Positions 48,800-60,505 of a DNA stretch of 64,000 nt are shown piece after piece (the stretch's first letter is position 1; each line of letters opens with the position of its first letter). Made by a program: the position numbers and the translations under genes. Below the pieces are notes generated by a model. It was given only the letters and a program-made list of their open reading frames with translations, was not told the origin of the DNA and made no database searches. Source of the stretch: Magicicada septendecula. Lineage: Eukaryota; Arthropoda; Insecta; Hemiptera; Cicadidae. Where the stretch lies: NCBI GenBank assembly GCA_034769895.1, contig CM068371.1, positions 405,153,969 to 405,217,968 of the forward strand. The letters are read 5' to 3'.

Positions 48800-49100
48800 T
48801 ACGTCAAGTAAATGAACGTAAGCTTTCACGGCCGATGTTTTCCGGGGTGTCAGGCCGTGGTCGTGGTATTTTATTTAAATAAATAAACGATGAACATCAT
48901 TCACTTATTTACAACCAACATCTTGAAAAAAGAGTACAAGTGCCTCAACAGAACAGAACAGTCTCTGTTCGTATTCGTTTGCGGGTACTTGTGATCTGTG
49001 TTCCCGCGACTCTGACGATGTCCGTCATCGGTATAGACGAAACGTCTGATGATAAACATAAACAAACTAAACCACGGAGTAATAGCCCGGAAAATTATGA
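48800..49100. repeat. Repeat fragment with CTGACGA-N20-GAAACGTC motif
   Basis: Contains TTTCACGGCCGATG and AGGCCGTGGTCGTGG, then the motif CTGACGA (49012-49018), 20 bases, and GAAACGTC (49039-49046). The same motif is found in other repeats at 14513 and 13976. I take it for part of a dispersed element whose ends I cannot define. Confidence 0.45.
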
Positions 49101-49183
49101 TAATAAGTTATAAATCAAGTACTTTAATTTTTATAAAAAATACATCAAACTAAACACTGGCATTAAAAGGTAAGTAATACGTG

Positions 49184-49813
49184 CGTTTCAACATTCCAAA
49201 TACGGTATGATACAGTTCCAATAAAACTATGCGTACTCAACAGTTTATTTAGACTACCTCTAACATTATCCATCGTTTCAACATTCCAAATACGGTATGA
49301 TACAGTTCCAATAAAACTATGCGTACTCAACAGTTTATTTAGACTACCTCTAACATTATCCATCGTTTCAACATTCCAAATACGGTATGATACAGTTCCA
49401 ATAAAACTATGCGTACTCAACACTTTATTTAGACTACCTCTAACATTATCCATCGTTTCAACATTCCAAATACGGTATGATACAGTTCCAATAAAACTAT
49501 GCGTACTCAACAGTTTATTTAGACTACCTCTAACATTATCCATCGTTTCAACATTCCAAATACGGTATGATACAGTTCCAATAAAACTTTGCGTACTCAA
49601 CAGTTTTTTTAGACTACCTCTAACATTATCCATCGTTTCACATTCGAAATACGGTATGATACAGTTCCAATAAAACTATGCGTACTCAACAGTTTTTTTT
49701 AGACTACCTCTAACATTATCCATCGTTTCACATTCCAAATACGGTATGATACAGTTCCAATAAAACTATGCGTACTCAACAGTTTATTTAGACTACCTCT
49801 AACATTATCCATC
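49184..49813. repeat. Seven tandem copies of a 90-bp unit
   Basis: CGTTTCAACATTCCAAATAC recurs at 49184, 49274, 49364, 49454 and 49544, exactly 90 bases apart, then twice more near 49634 and 49724 with one A lost in each. Units are almost identical, so the array is young. A minus-strand frame runs through five units as a 30-residue repeat (MDNVRGSLNKLLSTHSFIGT...) only because 90 is divisible by three. No other copy of the unit was seen in the window. Confidence 0.95.
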
Positions 49814-50199
49814 GTGATACATTGGAACTAATATAACATCCAATTAAATATAAACATTACTTATTTTTAAAAATCCACAAGCACGTAGAAATTACAGCTT
49901 CATAATACATAAATATAAATCACTACGAAAAATGAAAGTTGGAACTACAATGTTGGAAGAGTCAAATCCATACTTAAACCGCGATCCTGAAAATCACTTG
50001 CTTCATACCGCAAAAAGCAACTTAGCCAACAAATATTACGTACTCAATAGTAAACTCTGTAATTAAATAACTGATCATGTCACATAATTTTCACACTGTA
50101 CGTAGTTCCGGATGATTTTGGCTTGAAAAATAGCCATAATGATATTACTAGAGATGTCTAAACGATCTTAAATGTAGTGGTTTCTCGTTGCCTTTTACA
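49814..50199. other. Unassigned sequence
   Basis: AT-rich, no gene seen. Confidence 0.35.
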
Positions 50200-50400
50200 T
50201 CCCATACTTATTGCAGTTCATACTACAGGGAAAAGTACTTGGAAAGAGAGGAGTTGGGCGACCGAGAATATCATGGCTGAGAAATCTAAGGACCTGGTTT
50301 GGCATGAATACGACTGACTTATTGCGTGCAGCACTACAGACAGTTAAAATAGTCTGTATGATATCCAACATCCGAAACGGATAGACACTATCAGAAGAAG
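50200..50400 (+). pseudogene. LINE C-terminal tail fragment
   Basis: The plus strand reads GKVLGKRGVGRPRISWLRNL then RTWFGMNTTDLLRAALQTVK. This is the K..GKRG.GR....WL.NlR.W.G....eL..aA motif found at the extreme C-terminus of many insect LINE polyproteins, just before the 3' end. Only about 60 codons remain, with no RT. It is a minimal remnant; the clade cannot be told. Confidence 0.65.
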
Positions 50401-50755
50401 GCATAATTCCAATAAAAATATTTAATCTAATTTTGTATTAAATGGAAGTTATTTTTCTTGTCAGAGTAGCTTATTAGTACTACAGGTTTTGTTACATTTT
50501 GTAGGATAATTACGTCATTAATATGCAGGCTTTCTATGTCTGACTTTTATACACTTAAGGTTACGGGAGACGGCAACGGGATTCCACGAGAAAGTTTAGC
50601 CGCAATTAACTAGTGTTTGAATCTTGGTACGGAATCTTGAATCTGCGTTGGTGACTTGATAATTTCAGACACGTGTCACAGAACTTACCAATTTTGGGTG
50701 TATCGTCGTGTAAAGTTTTTAAATATACAGAAAGCTACTACTCACTACTAGTTTT
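50401..50755. other. Unassigned sequence
   Basis: No feature seen. Confidence 0.35.
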
Positions 50756-51182
50756 CAGGGGCGTATTTACAGGGAGGACGTACCGGACCGGACCCTCCCC
50801 AGACGATCGAAAAAGTTACCAATTTTGTTAATCGCTTAATTTTTAGGCGGTTTTATTACTTTTTCAGCTGTGTACGCTAACATAGTAGTAACTATTATTT
50901 TTAACCTATAGGCCCACAAACAAGTTTATTACACAGCATTAGCGTATATGAAAAATACGCAGCATATTTGAAATATGAAAAATAGGAAAAAATAAGTATC
51001 TTTAAACAAAGTTTCAATAACGCGTATTTTTATTGTGTTATTACCGTTTATTTTAATTGAATTGATTTCAGCCACGTTAAAAACGTAAGAGATGTTGATT
51101 AGTCTTAACTTGTTTTTTTTCTTTTGTATGAAGCCGCCCCGACCCTAGACCCCCCCCCCGCCAAATTCTAGATAGGCCACTG
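50756..51182. mobile_element. Possible hAT-type non-autonomous element
   Basis: Starts CAGGGGCGTATTTACAGGG and ends with the complement of CAGTGGCCTATCTAGAATTT, an imperfect inverted repeat in the hAT style (CAGNGGC tip). The flanks CTAGTTTT and CCATTTTG match at only about five of eight bases, so the target duplication is weak. A poly(C) run of nine or ten lies near 51150. Confidence 0.45.
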
Positions 51183-51791
51183 CCATTTTGGAGTAGGAAA
51201 AACTTCCAAAAACGTCTGCAGAGCTGAAATCGTAACGGCGCTAAAGACAGAAGTCATCAACTAATATGCACTAAATAAATCTTAATTCGTGTATGAGATG
51301 TCAAGGTAACCTTTTTCATTTCTAAACTTCCCGAAGTTAACACAATGGTAAAGCCCATCCGGTTGTTTGATTCAACAATTCATATTAATTTCTATATACC
51401 AATTCCAATTACCATCTTGTTGGTTTGTATATGTACGATCTTCTTATTTATATGACATGTAATATAATATTGCGTCGTTTGCAACATCGTTAATTAAAAT
51501 GTATAAAAACTATCATTATTTTACGTTGTTTGCGACACCTGTCGTATAAACATTTTACTAACTGTGAACTGAACTGACAAGTGTATTAAGAAAACTATTC
51601 CAATTTTATATTCTTTCGCTTAGAAGTAATAATTTACACGCACTGTCAACAAAGAATTTACTATCACATCAATAAAATATTTCAAGTTTAATATTCGCTA
51701 ACGTTATGTATGAAAAATTAAGGCATATTGCAAAATTGTGGACATTGAAATTTGCCAGAGATAACTGCACGTCCGAGCGCGGGCGAGATGT
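51183..51791. other. Unassigned sequence upstream of the tRNA
   Basis: AT-rich, no gene seen. Confidence 0.35.
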
Positions 51792-51863
51792 GGCTCGTTG
51801 GTCTAGGGGTATGATTCTCGCTTAGGGTGCGAGAGGTCCCGGGTTCAAATCCCGGACGAGCCC
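51792..51863 (+). tRNA. tRNA-Pro (anticodon AGG)
   Basis: A complete 72-base cloverleaf. The acceptor GGCTCGT (51792-51798) pairs with ACGAGCC before the last base. The D-arm region GTCTAGGGGTATGATT carries the A box. The anticodon stem is CTCGC/GCGAG (51817-51821, 51829-51833) around loop TTAGGGT with AGG at 51824-51826. The T arm is CCCGG-GTTCAAAT-CCCGG with the B box. There is no intron. It would decode CCU. All stems pair fully, so it looks functional. It is the only host gene I can support in the window. Confidence 0.97.
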
Positions 51864-51870
51864 AGTGCGA

Positions 51871-51876
51871 TTTTTT
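51871..51876 (+). terminator. RNA polymerase III terminator of the tRNA gene
   Basis: Six T residues, seven bases after the tRNA 3' end, a standard Pol III stop. Confidence 0.9.
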
Positions 51877-54109
51877 ACTTTCATAGAATAATATAAGAAA
51901 TGAAATCACGTATTATACTCTACGACAGATGTAAACTTTATTAATTATCTGTTTAAAAATTAACAATAAATGGCGACTGTCTTAAATCTAAGACATGACT
52001 TTCTGATAAAGATATTCTTGTTACATCTAAAACTGAAACTGATATACTCAACGTCTAAAATGTTTTAAATTTATAGTAAGCTTGTTCGTAATTATTTCTC
52101 TGAAATACTTATTCACATTACTTAATTTGTCTGCTAGTTACTTCATAAGCATGTTGTCTCGTTTACCTTGTCACTTGCCTACGTTTCAGTCTCCGTGGTG
52201 TTTATAAACTATCATATTCATATTGTTTCCAGTATCATGTTACTATTTACTGGGAAAACATTTCTGTTAAAATGTAATTTCAATTGCTGCGTTGGCCTGC
52301 ATCTATCCTCAGACATATTTTTAGACTCAAATGAACTTTTCAGAAAAGTGGCAGCTTTACACAGGTATGTGAGAAGTAACTACAGAGTGAAAAAATGTAT
52401 TTCACTATATGTATTAACTTTATAAAGTATGTATTAACTTATAAAGAGAAAAGGTATTAACTTTTAAAAGGTATTTACCAAATATAAAAATAATAACCTC
52501 TCTTTATCAAGTGTATTTTTAAAAACTCTGAAATACATTTTTATTTCATTCATAACGGTATTTTTAACATTTTAAAAATAAAAATAAATGTGTACTGTCA
52601 AAAAATTAAATAGTACTATCTCAACTGGGCTGTGCAAATGGAAATGTTTACTGCATCCTAAACCTCTTCCTCCCGTTTATAAACAAAACTTTTGCATGAA
52701 AGTTAGGTTATCTTTTCGCCTAATGAAAGCTATGACCAAGTAAATAACTACATCAACACACACACAAAATGACAATATAAAATACAGTAATCAGTAAATT
52801 TAGGTTTAAGACATATAATGAATACTATATTTATATTTATATAATTCTACTTTGTTTCTCTCTCTTGTTATAATGCCATTTAATATAATGAATGTTAAAT
52901 AATATCAGTTGAATTAATTAATAAAATTGCTGACATAAATTATTTATATTTTATTTAAATCAACTTCTTTTAATTAAGATTATCTAGTCATACTTATTTC
53001 TCGTGTCACACATTGAATGCGTGATTAATACAATGCATAACTATTCTGATTATTCATAACAAAACACTTGATATCATCTAATAAATTAATATTGTCAATT
53101 CATTTATATTACTGAGCAAAAGAAACTCTTAAAATTCTACTTTGTATTTTATTCAAAGATTAAGTGAACATCTGGGTTATCTGTGGTAATAATAAACGCA
53201 TATGTAGGAGCAACTTAAATAACTAATTTATTTATCATTCACAATAAATTATAATCATACATACAAAACGTCGATGTACCTGTAAATACATACATATTTT
53301 ATAAGAACAAATTCATGTTTAAATATATGCTGAAACAAAGAAAACATACATACATATATAAATCAAATGAGATAACAATTCATATTCTAATTATTGATGC
53401 GTTCATTAATCCCAGATAGTTTTTTGTTAATATATTCATTAATTACGTTTTTAATTCTGATTTATACTCATTACGTTACTAATAATTTCCCAGGGATGAA
53501 TTCTTTGAAAGAATCAGGTCAGTAGAAGTAGCTAAATAGTAATAATTAAAATAATGGTTACTTGATTTATGAAATATCCATTAGTATTCGGTGAAGTCCA
53601 GTCTCGGTGATACGGATGACATGAAGACACATCTCGTTGAATGCCGCTAATATCACAAACACTTGCACACACTTCCGATCACTCGCGTGACGTACATTTA
53701 TGTGAATAATTAATATTTAGTGTTCAATTAAATACTTCATCTTACGATGTGTGTTGTGTGTTCATTTTAACGTTACTGTTCATGTCTAGTTCCACTTATA
53801 TCACTGTTTCATCAAATATACGTGTGATTGATTAGTTAGTTCAATGTTTCATGTTCTTTAACGTTTTAAAGAGATGTAGTAACACTGAATAAATTTAAGT
53901 TCAACGGTTTTATATAGTACATATGTGGTGATATTTGTTCGTGTAACGATCTGATTGTTCGCTTTGAATAATTATTACCTAAGTCCGTTACATCGCACTT
54001 CGAACTTCACTATTAAGATTTACTAAGTCTGACTATCGTGACATGATGGTTCCACTAAGTCTGTTAAATTACGATTTAATGTACTAACTCCCGAACTTGA
54101 GTTATCTCT
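51877..54109. other. Long AT-rich stretch with no gene seen
   Basis: Very AT-rich, especially 52400-53550. Only one frame above 80 codons (52168-52425), without motif. Confidence 0.35.
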
Positions 54110-55150
54110 CCGAACAATTAAATATACTCTTGAGAACTTAGAGTAAAACTGATTCCGAACAATTGAATGAACTGTTTGAAAAATTGCGTAAAACTGGCTT
54201 CGTACTTAAAGTGTATTACTTGGAAAATTAAGATATACTGGCCTCGTCCCCGTGTTGGACATATATTTTTATTAAATCGTCCCTACTCAAAATTTTGTCC
54301 CTGGCGCAGTTCACGCCTTCTTTACTCGTGATTGGTCAGTTTTGAGTTTTCCTGGAATAGTTTGTCCCACTATGTTAAGACCCACCGTCATCGTTCTTCT
54401 GATAGGTTCTTTGTTTTTGTTGCTATGGAAACGGTCCTCTCCACAAGTGTTTTCCGTGGCTCTGGGCTTCTGATAGGTTCTCAGACATCCCCCGATTTTG
54501 CTCTGTCGAACGTTGACCCTTTTCGTAGAATCTCTAGCTATTATATGCTTGTCTATCAATCCATTGTCTGAAGTAACGCAGTGTTTTTCTGGGTTGCCTT
54601 TCATCTGTACTTTAGGTTCTTCCGAAGTATTGTTCTGTCTTATACCCCTTTTTTGTAGCTATTAATAATTTTGGACATCTGCTGGCTGGTGAAGTCACCC
54701 CAACTTTCCACTCGTAAATTCTGTCTGACACTTAGACGATATCTCCAGCTGCGTAACATGACTTGAGTTTTTGTCTGATCTCTGCTTTAGTATTGTTTCT
54801 TAAAGTGCAGTGCGTCCGTTCCTTTGTAACTTATAGTTCCTCCCTTTTTGTAGTCCATCGTATGTTGACGTAACTTGGTCGAACATCTGCCACATTTCTC
54901 AGTACAAGTGTGAATGTCCTCGCCTACATTGTTTTGGCTGTTGCTGAGTAATAATTCTGAACTAAACTTTCCCTGTCATCTTGTACAACCAATTTCTATA
55001 GCCGAGTCGAACTTAACGTCTTTCTATTGTCTAGTTAGCGACGCTGCTCTGACATCTTCTCATTACGCTTTATTTATTGCGTCAACTATAAGTCGTTGAC
55101 ATCGCTTCGTGTGAACGCACTCCGTCGAGGAGAAAATTTAAAAAATTTTA
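54110..55150. repeat. Degenerate short repeats plus CT-rich block, relative of 50-1045
   Basis: 54110-54240 has repeated AATTGAATGAACTG / AAAACTG motifs, followed by GTCCCCGTGT and a CT-rich ~850-base block ending AAATTTAAAAAATTTTAAAT. The order of parts matches 50-1045. Within it GATAGGTTCT occurs twice (54401, 54471). Confidence 0.35.
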
Positions 55151-55289
55151 AATTTTTGCTCGTTACAGACAATGGTGTAGCGTATACCTGATACTTTTTG
55201 GTATTTATGTAGACGACGTATTATTATGGCTGGGTTAATAACATAGAAAATTACAGACATAATTTAAATCGTAGAAAATTTGTAATGAT

Positions 55290-55912
55290 TATACTCAGAA
55301 AGCAGTCCATAAATTATATAAAACTGAACGATTACAATTTACAAATATCATCACAAAAATAAAAATAATGGCATTTAAAGGTAACGAACAATTTAAAGGT
55401 AACGAACCTATCAAAGTAAAAGAATTGTATTAACATGAAGTTAGAGCGAGTAAATAAATTCACTTTCCTAGATAACTATGTGTCATACAAGGATGAGATA
55501 GATATAGGCAAAAAGATAGAACGATAAATGCTACAATATATAGTACTCTAAAGAATAAAGTAAGGAAATATACGTACATAGTGAAATTTTATAAAACTAT
55601 GGCTGTCCCAAGTTTATTGCACAGCAGTGAAACATGGACAATGACAGGAACAGACGAAAAAACAATCCAACAGCAGTGATGAAAATGCTACGGAGGATCC
55701 CAGATCGCAGAGGAGAGACAGACTGAGGAATACAGAACAGGAGATCAATTACAAGTGGCCAGCTTCAGTGATCAAATTAAATAGTACAGGAATAAATGGG
55801 AATAACATTTACAAAAAAATGAACAATGAGAGAATGCCAAAGTTTAAATGTATGGACGTAGATACCTCGGTAGGCCAAAAGAGGTTGAATTATCAGGTCG
55901 CAACAGGCTATT
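55290..55912 (+). pseudogene. Decayed LINE C-terminal fragment
   Basis: In shifting plus frames it reads VNKFTFLDNYVSYKDEIDIG, KFYKTMAVPSLLHSSETWTM and NERMPKFKCM-like text. This is the f.YLG..isYe.e.Di..K, KfYk.mAVPtLLYGsE.WT and N.RmPk order that follows the RT in insect LINEs. Multiple stops and frameshifts interrupt it. The 3' part meets the hAT element at 55921, so the LINE was there first. Confidence 0.65.
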
Positions 55913-56545
55913 ACCTATAGCAGTGGTTCCTGACCGGTGGTACGCAAGAAGATCTAGCTAGTAAAAAAGTATTTACTTAAAAACAAAAATAAATAAAAAT
56001 GTATGGTCGAAACAACAATAAAATTTTATCGGCCACGATTTTAAACCATAATCCTTATAAAAACACAACGTGAACACTTTGCGGTAATATTTCATTAGAA
56101 TCTAACAGGATGTCTATTGAGTGTGATTTAAGGTTAAAAATAACATCAACAGAACCTGACATTAACTCTCTGGTACAAAGTAAGCAGCAGCAAGTTTCAC
56201 ATTAATCATTTTCTTTTTTAATATGTTGTTATTTTTCAGTACTAACAAGAAAATCTGTAATGAAAGTCATAAACTGTCTTTTGAAAAACTGTATACTTTA
56301 TTTTGGCATAGAATCAACCGGAAATTAATTTTAAAACTCAGTTCCCGTTTTGTACATTCTATGTATTAGATTTAAATAATTACACATAACTAGGAATAAT
56401 AAGATATACTACTCATGTTATATCAAGGTTTTTATTGAAAAAAAAAAACAGTAACCTTTCTTTAAGATCCGGTGGTACTCGAAATGAACGCGGAAAACCA
56501 AAGTGGTACGCAGGTCCGGAAAGGTTGGGAACCACTGACCTAAAG
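55913..56545. mobile_element. hAT-type non-autonomous element inserted beside/in the LINE fragment
   Basis: The element runs 55921-56537 (617 bp). It starts CAGTGGTTCCTGACCGGTGG and ends with the complement of CAGTGGTTCCCAACCTTTCC. Flanks ACCTATAG (55913-55920) and ACCTAAAG (56538-56545) match at seven of eight bases, an 8-bp hAT duplication with one later change. GGTGGTACGC-like words occur near both ends. No transposase is readable. Confidence 0.8.
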
Positions 56546-56550
56546 TCTCA

Positions 56551-57594
56551 CCCACACAGACGCTACACTCAAGTCGGTACGGAATAATCGGTACAGTACT
56601 CGATAAGATTGTCGCTGCTTACCGACAGGACTGCCTACACTAACGCGACACTCGGTATGTTCGGGACGTCGGAAACACAAATGGCCGACTTTACAACACA
56701 AAGCATTTCTTTACGATTGTCGGCATTCAATGTATGCAAAGGACATACTCGCCAAAGGGCCGGAAGTTGAAGCGATAGTGAATACAGAGTGAGTATAAAG
56801 TTTGTAATACTATTTAATTATTCAAACAATCAAACATACTAATGAAAATAGTTTTAGACAAGCATATCCTCTTTAAGAGAAGGGTGTAGAGCTATTTACA
56901 TATGTATATAACACATATAACCCCTTGGCGTTGTGACCTTGGAGAAGTACTCAATAAACCACTCTTTGTGGCGTTAACTGACGTTTGCTGTCCTTTCCAG
57001 AAGCAAAGGTTGAATAGGAAACATTTCTGCTTCTAATGGCTCTTGTTATAATAACTCTTCCCTGCATATTATGGTTTTTATTCACAATAATAAGGACTTT
57101 TTCCTGTAACTCAAGCCAAATACTAATCGTTCCTCTGGAGGAATTGGTCTACGCCAATTGGTAAACTGTCATAGTCATTCTGAAATACGTATAAATATAA
57201 TTTAAATCGTTTTTTGGACCCAACAATCTTTCTTCTGCTAAAATAATAAATAAAAACAAAAAGTTAGTAAACATTAATAATAATAAATAATATTAACAAA
57301 ACCACAGACACATTTCATAAAATTTCTGCATTTACTTTCGAGAACTTATTAAATTGTAAAATTTATTATTGTATCGAGAAGAAACGATATATACAAACTT
57401 AGTCCAAGTTAAGTACTTACGCGGATTCACTTACTTTTCCATCAAGAGTGACTGACAAAAGTAGAAATCCCTACTTAAAAGACGAATCCATGACTACCAC
57501 TGCACGAGCTCGGTATCCCGCACGTGCGTGGTGGCCTTTATTTATCTAAGTGTATTAAGATATCGTCGCGACTTGCGTATCGCCTCTGTGTGGG
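56551..57594. mobile_element. Terminal-inverted-repeat element, superfamily unknown
   Basis: CCCACACAGACGCTACACTC at 56551 matches the complement of the sequence ending at 57594 (CCCACACAGAGGCGATACGC): about 25 of 31 bases including AAGTCG. A second internal CCTACACTAACGCGACAC near 56631 resembles the tip. No target duplication was found and no transposase seen. The tip recalls Harbinger-type MITEs, which is a guess. Confidence 0.5.
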
Positions 57595-58109
57595 GTACCC
57601 TTAATGCTTAGTTGAAAGAACTTCCATACTCGTTCGCGCAAACAGTGAATAATAGAGTTTAATAAATATTACATATAATATTTAAGAATAACTAAATGAA
57701 GATTTAATATTTTTAAAATAATTTCCTCAAGCTTATTATGCATCAAATTTTCGTAGAAAAAAACTGAAATCAGAGAACTCTAATTAACTTAATTATCTTA
57801 ACTTATTAGCAAGGAATTTTCAGAGGCATTATTACAATGCCAGCTTATCTTACAGATGAGTAAAATCAGTGTAAATATCGTGTTCAAACAACGCTTTTTT
57901 CCCCAGAGTCAACAAAAACTCACGGTCATGGTCAGCAAATATTTACAAAATATAAAAAGAATCTAAGACCGCTTTTCTCCACTTTCATCAGTTAATCAAA
58001 CCCAATACTCCTAAATAAAGCCGTTTTAGCTACACGCACGTACTCTTTTCCAGCTAAAACAAACGCGCGCGCGCGCACACACCCCACGCACACAAGCAAA
58101 GAAAAACAA
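57595..58109. other. Unassigned sequence
   Basis: AT-rich. A CG-alternating tract (GCGCGCGCGCGC then ACACAC) lies near 58063-58082. Confidence 0.4.
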
Positions 58110-59170
58110 TCATTTATCTTCTTCTACCCTACCAGGAATTAGGCAGTTTGCCTCTTCGATTTCAAACGTTATCTTTCCACCTCCGAGAGGTCTAACAACA
58201 CTTATTCGCCCAATACCCTCACATTCTAACACCGATTTTGGTAACTGTCCACGGGAATTCTCTCTAAATGTTGTTTGCATTTTCTCCGATACATCCATGC
58301 TACTCCTGACTCCTAAGTCTTCGTGTAAAATGGCATTTCTCGATCTATCCAATAGACTACAGACCTTAACTTTCCGCAGAAAGGACATCTCCGACGCCTC
58401 AATTGATCGTACTTGCTTCCCTGTCAATGTCAATTTTCACATCCATATACTACGATAGGTTTGCCAATTTAGGGTTTATTTGTCCTTCCTAACCTTATGT
58501 TTCAGTGCTCTGTGGGTAGTTCCGCAAGTTATTTTAAATGTGTTCCTCTTGTTGTCGACATCTCGGTAAAAGTCCACCATACTTTATTAACTCTGCACTT
58601 CCTTCTCCTAACCTGCAGAATTAGATTATGATTCCTTCTGCGTGCAAGTGTCTCCTCTAAGTCTTGCTTAATAAGAGAATCCCCCTGATATCTATCAATA
58701 TACTCTTTTGGACACTCTTCAACGATAACCCTACGCCATAGTGTCCTACAGTAGTTTTCCCGCCTCGTTTCTCAATAACATGGAAAACTTCCTTCAGCTG
58801 TCTATTCAAATGTATTATTACCTTTTCTGCCATGGACCGCCCCCCCTTTTTCGTCATTTTCTATCTCGTTAAAGAATTTATTCCAGTAACTGTCATTAGC
58901 TCGTCTTGTACTGCTATCCGCAAAGCATATAAACTCGTCTTGTCCCCTTTACTTCACTGCTTCTTCTATTTCCTCATTCAAAACTCTTGAGTTCTCCTGT
59001 ATTCCTGACGGTCTCCTTGCCCAACGCTGCACTGCTGCCTTCTCAATACAGCGTCCACCTACTGTATTCACTCGCTTACAGCACGAGACCCGTATACCCT
59101 TAACTCCCAAAAAGCATTCTTTACGCCTCTAGTCATCTCCCTCTCCTTCTTTTCCTCCCCTATCCTGGCG
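58110..59170 (-). pseudogene. Decayed LINE fragment (minus strand)
   Basis: On the minus strand, broken frames give SYWNKFFNEIENDEKGG and AEKVIIHLNRQLKEVF (58657-58950). Downstream comes MTLTGKQVRSIEASEMSFLR then KVKVCSLLDRSRNAILHEDL (58260-58433). The second block matches the EMkFLR.VKg.s..DR.rN.dI..dL motif also present at 9131-9562, so both belong to the same broad LINE type. The RT domain between the blocks is missing or unreadable, and the C-terminus is scrambled. Heavily decayed. Confidence 0.55.
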
Positions 59171-59304
59171 GAGGTACAACTCCTCACTTACCACCCACTC
59201 TCTCTCCCTCTCTCTCTGTGCGCGCGACATACAATTATTTCAAATTCAATAAGTACAGTTTTATCGCAGGTAAATATAAAAATATTTACATTTTATATAA
59301 TTGT
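59171..59304. other. Pyrimidine-rich (TC)n tract and spacer
   Basis: CTCTCTCCCTCTCTCTCT then GTGCGCGCG around 59196-59227. Confidence 0.6.
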
Positions 59305-60505
59305 CTGTGTGATTCACGAAGATATGCAGAGACTTTAGGAGCTCATTCTACATGTAAAAATAACGAAAAAAGTTCATATAAATATAGGTCCCCAAACGCT
59401 TCGTTAGCGAGTTATGGCTAGCCAAATATTTAAGCCTGATTTCAGCTCCTCTGGTCATATTAGGCCGTACTGAAGTTCTAGGAACCCAAATTAAGGGACA
59501 AACGTGATGGTTTCATATTGTTTTTGACCTCAAAAATTGAATTAAATAAGTCCCAGAACTGTAACTTCAAAAAAAAAAAAAGTTACTGTTGTCATGCCAA
59601 TTCTTTTTCATGATTGGAGTGAGATGTCGCTTCGCGCGCTTCTCTTTCTCAACGTCGAGAGACGCTCTTGTGAGCCAGTCTTGTTCTTGCTCTGATACGC
59701 ACAGCAAGCATTTCTTTCTAACGTTCTTATTATTGTATTTTTATAATCTATGTAATTATTTAATAATAATAAAAAAACTAATCTCCCTTTACCACTGTTT
59801 TGTGCCTTACCTGAGTTTTATTCTTAACAATTTTAATTCAAATTAAACAAATAATGTCATATTTTAACAGAACTTAAATACATTGCTAGGATCATACTGT
59901 AATGTATAATTTACTTTGTAACTTCTTTTATTTATTTTTAATAGCAATTTTGGTTTTTTGTCATTTTCCCCGGTATGAAAAATACATCAGTTTTCGTTAA
60001 AAAATTTTTTCAGTTACATTTTGATTTGTATTGTTCTAAATAAAAGTCCATTTTATTAAACTTTTATTCACTTTCTGTTTACTTTATTTACACCAGTTTT
60101 CTCAGAATTAAATTTCCTACAAGTTTTATTAAAAAGTTGTATTTGTTTATTGGCAATTTAACAAAGTTATTGTACGTCAACCGTAAAAAAGTGCGTTTTT
60201 CGACTACGATTTTTTGCGTTTTCCACCAGTTTTTCCAAAAACTATTGAAGTTACAGTTCTGGGACTTATTTTATTCAATTTTTCAGGTCAAAACTATATG
60301 AAACCATCAAGTTTGTCCGTTAATTTGGGTTCCTAGAACTTCAGTACGACCTAATATGACCAGAGGAGCTGAAATCAGGGTAAAATATAACTCGCTAACG
60401 AAGCGTTTGGGGACCTATATTTATATGAACTTTTTTCTTTATTTTTACATGTAGAATGAGCTCCTAAAGTCTGTGCATATCTTCGTGAATCACCCTGTAT
60501 AAGTT
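59305..60505. mobile_element. Long-inverted-repeat element, ~265-bp arms
   Basis: 59312-59575 and 60240-60502 are inverted copies with roughly 85-90% identity by eye: GATTCACGAAGATATGCA, CCAAACGCTTCGTTAGCGAG, AGTTCTAGGAACCCAAATTA, and CCCAGAACTGTAACTTCAA appear in both. The right tip ends CACCCTGTATAAG, so on the other strand it starts CTTATACAGGGTGATTCACG. The spacer of ~665 bases is AT-rich with no transposase. It is probably a non-autonomous DNA element; the superfamily is not known. Confidence 0.8.

Noticed and set aside
49163-49633. Repeat protein with 30-residue units on the minus strand
   Set aside because: The frame stays open only because the 90-bp unit is a multiple of three; the last two units shift frame and there is no other sign of a gene.
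49184-49813. CRISPR-like array
   Set aside because: There are no variable spacers: the whole 90-bp unit repeats, and the sequence is eukaryotic.
51718-51909. Minus-strand 63-residue frame with RPGFEPGTSRTLSENHTPRP
   Set aside because: It is the antisense translation of the tRNA-Pro gene, a common annotation artefact.
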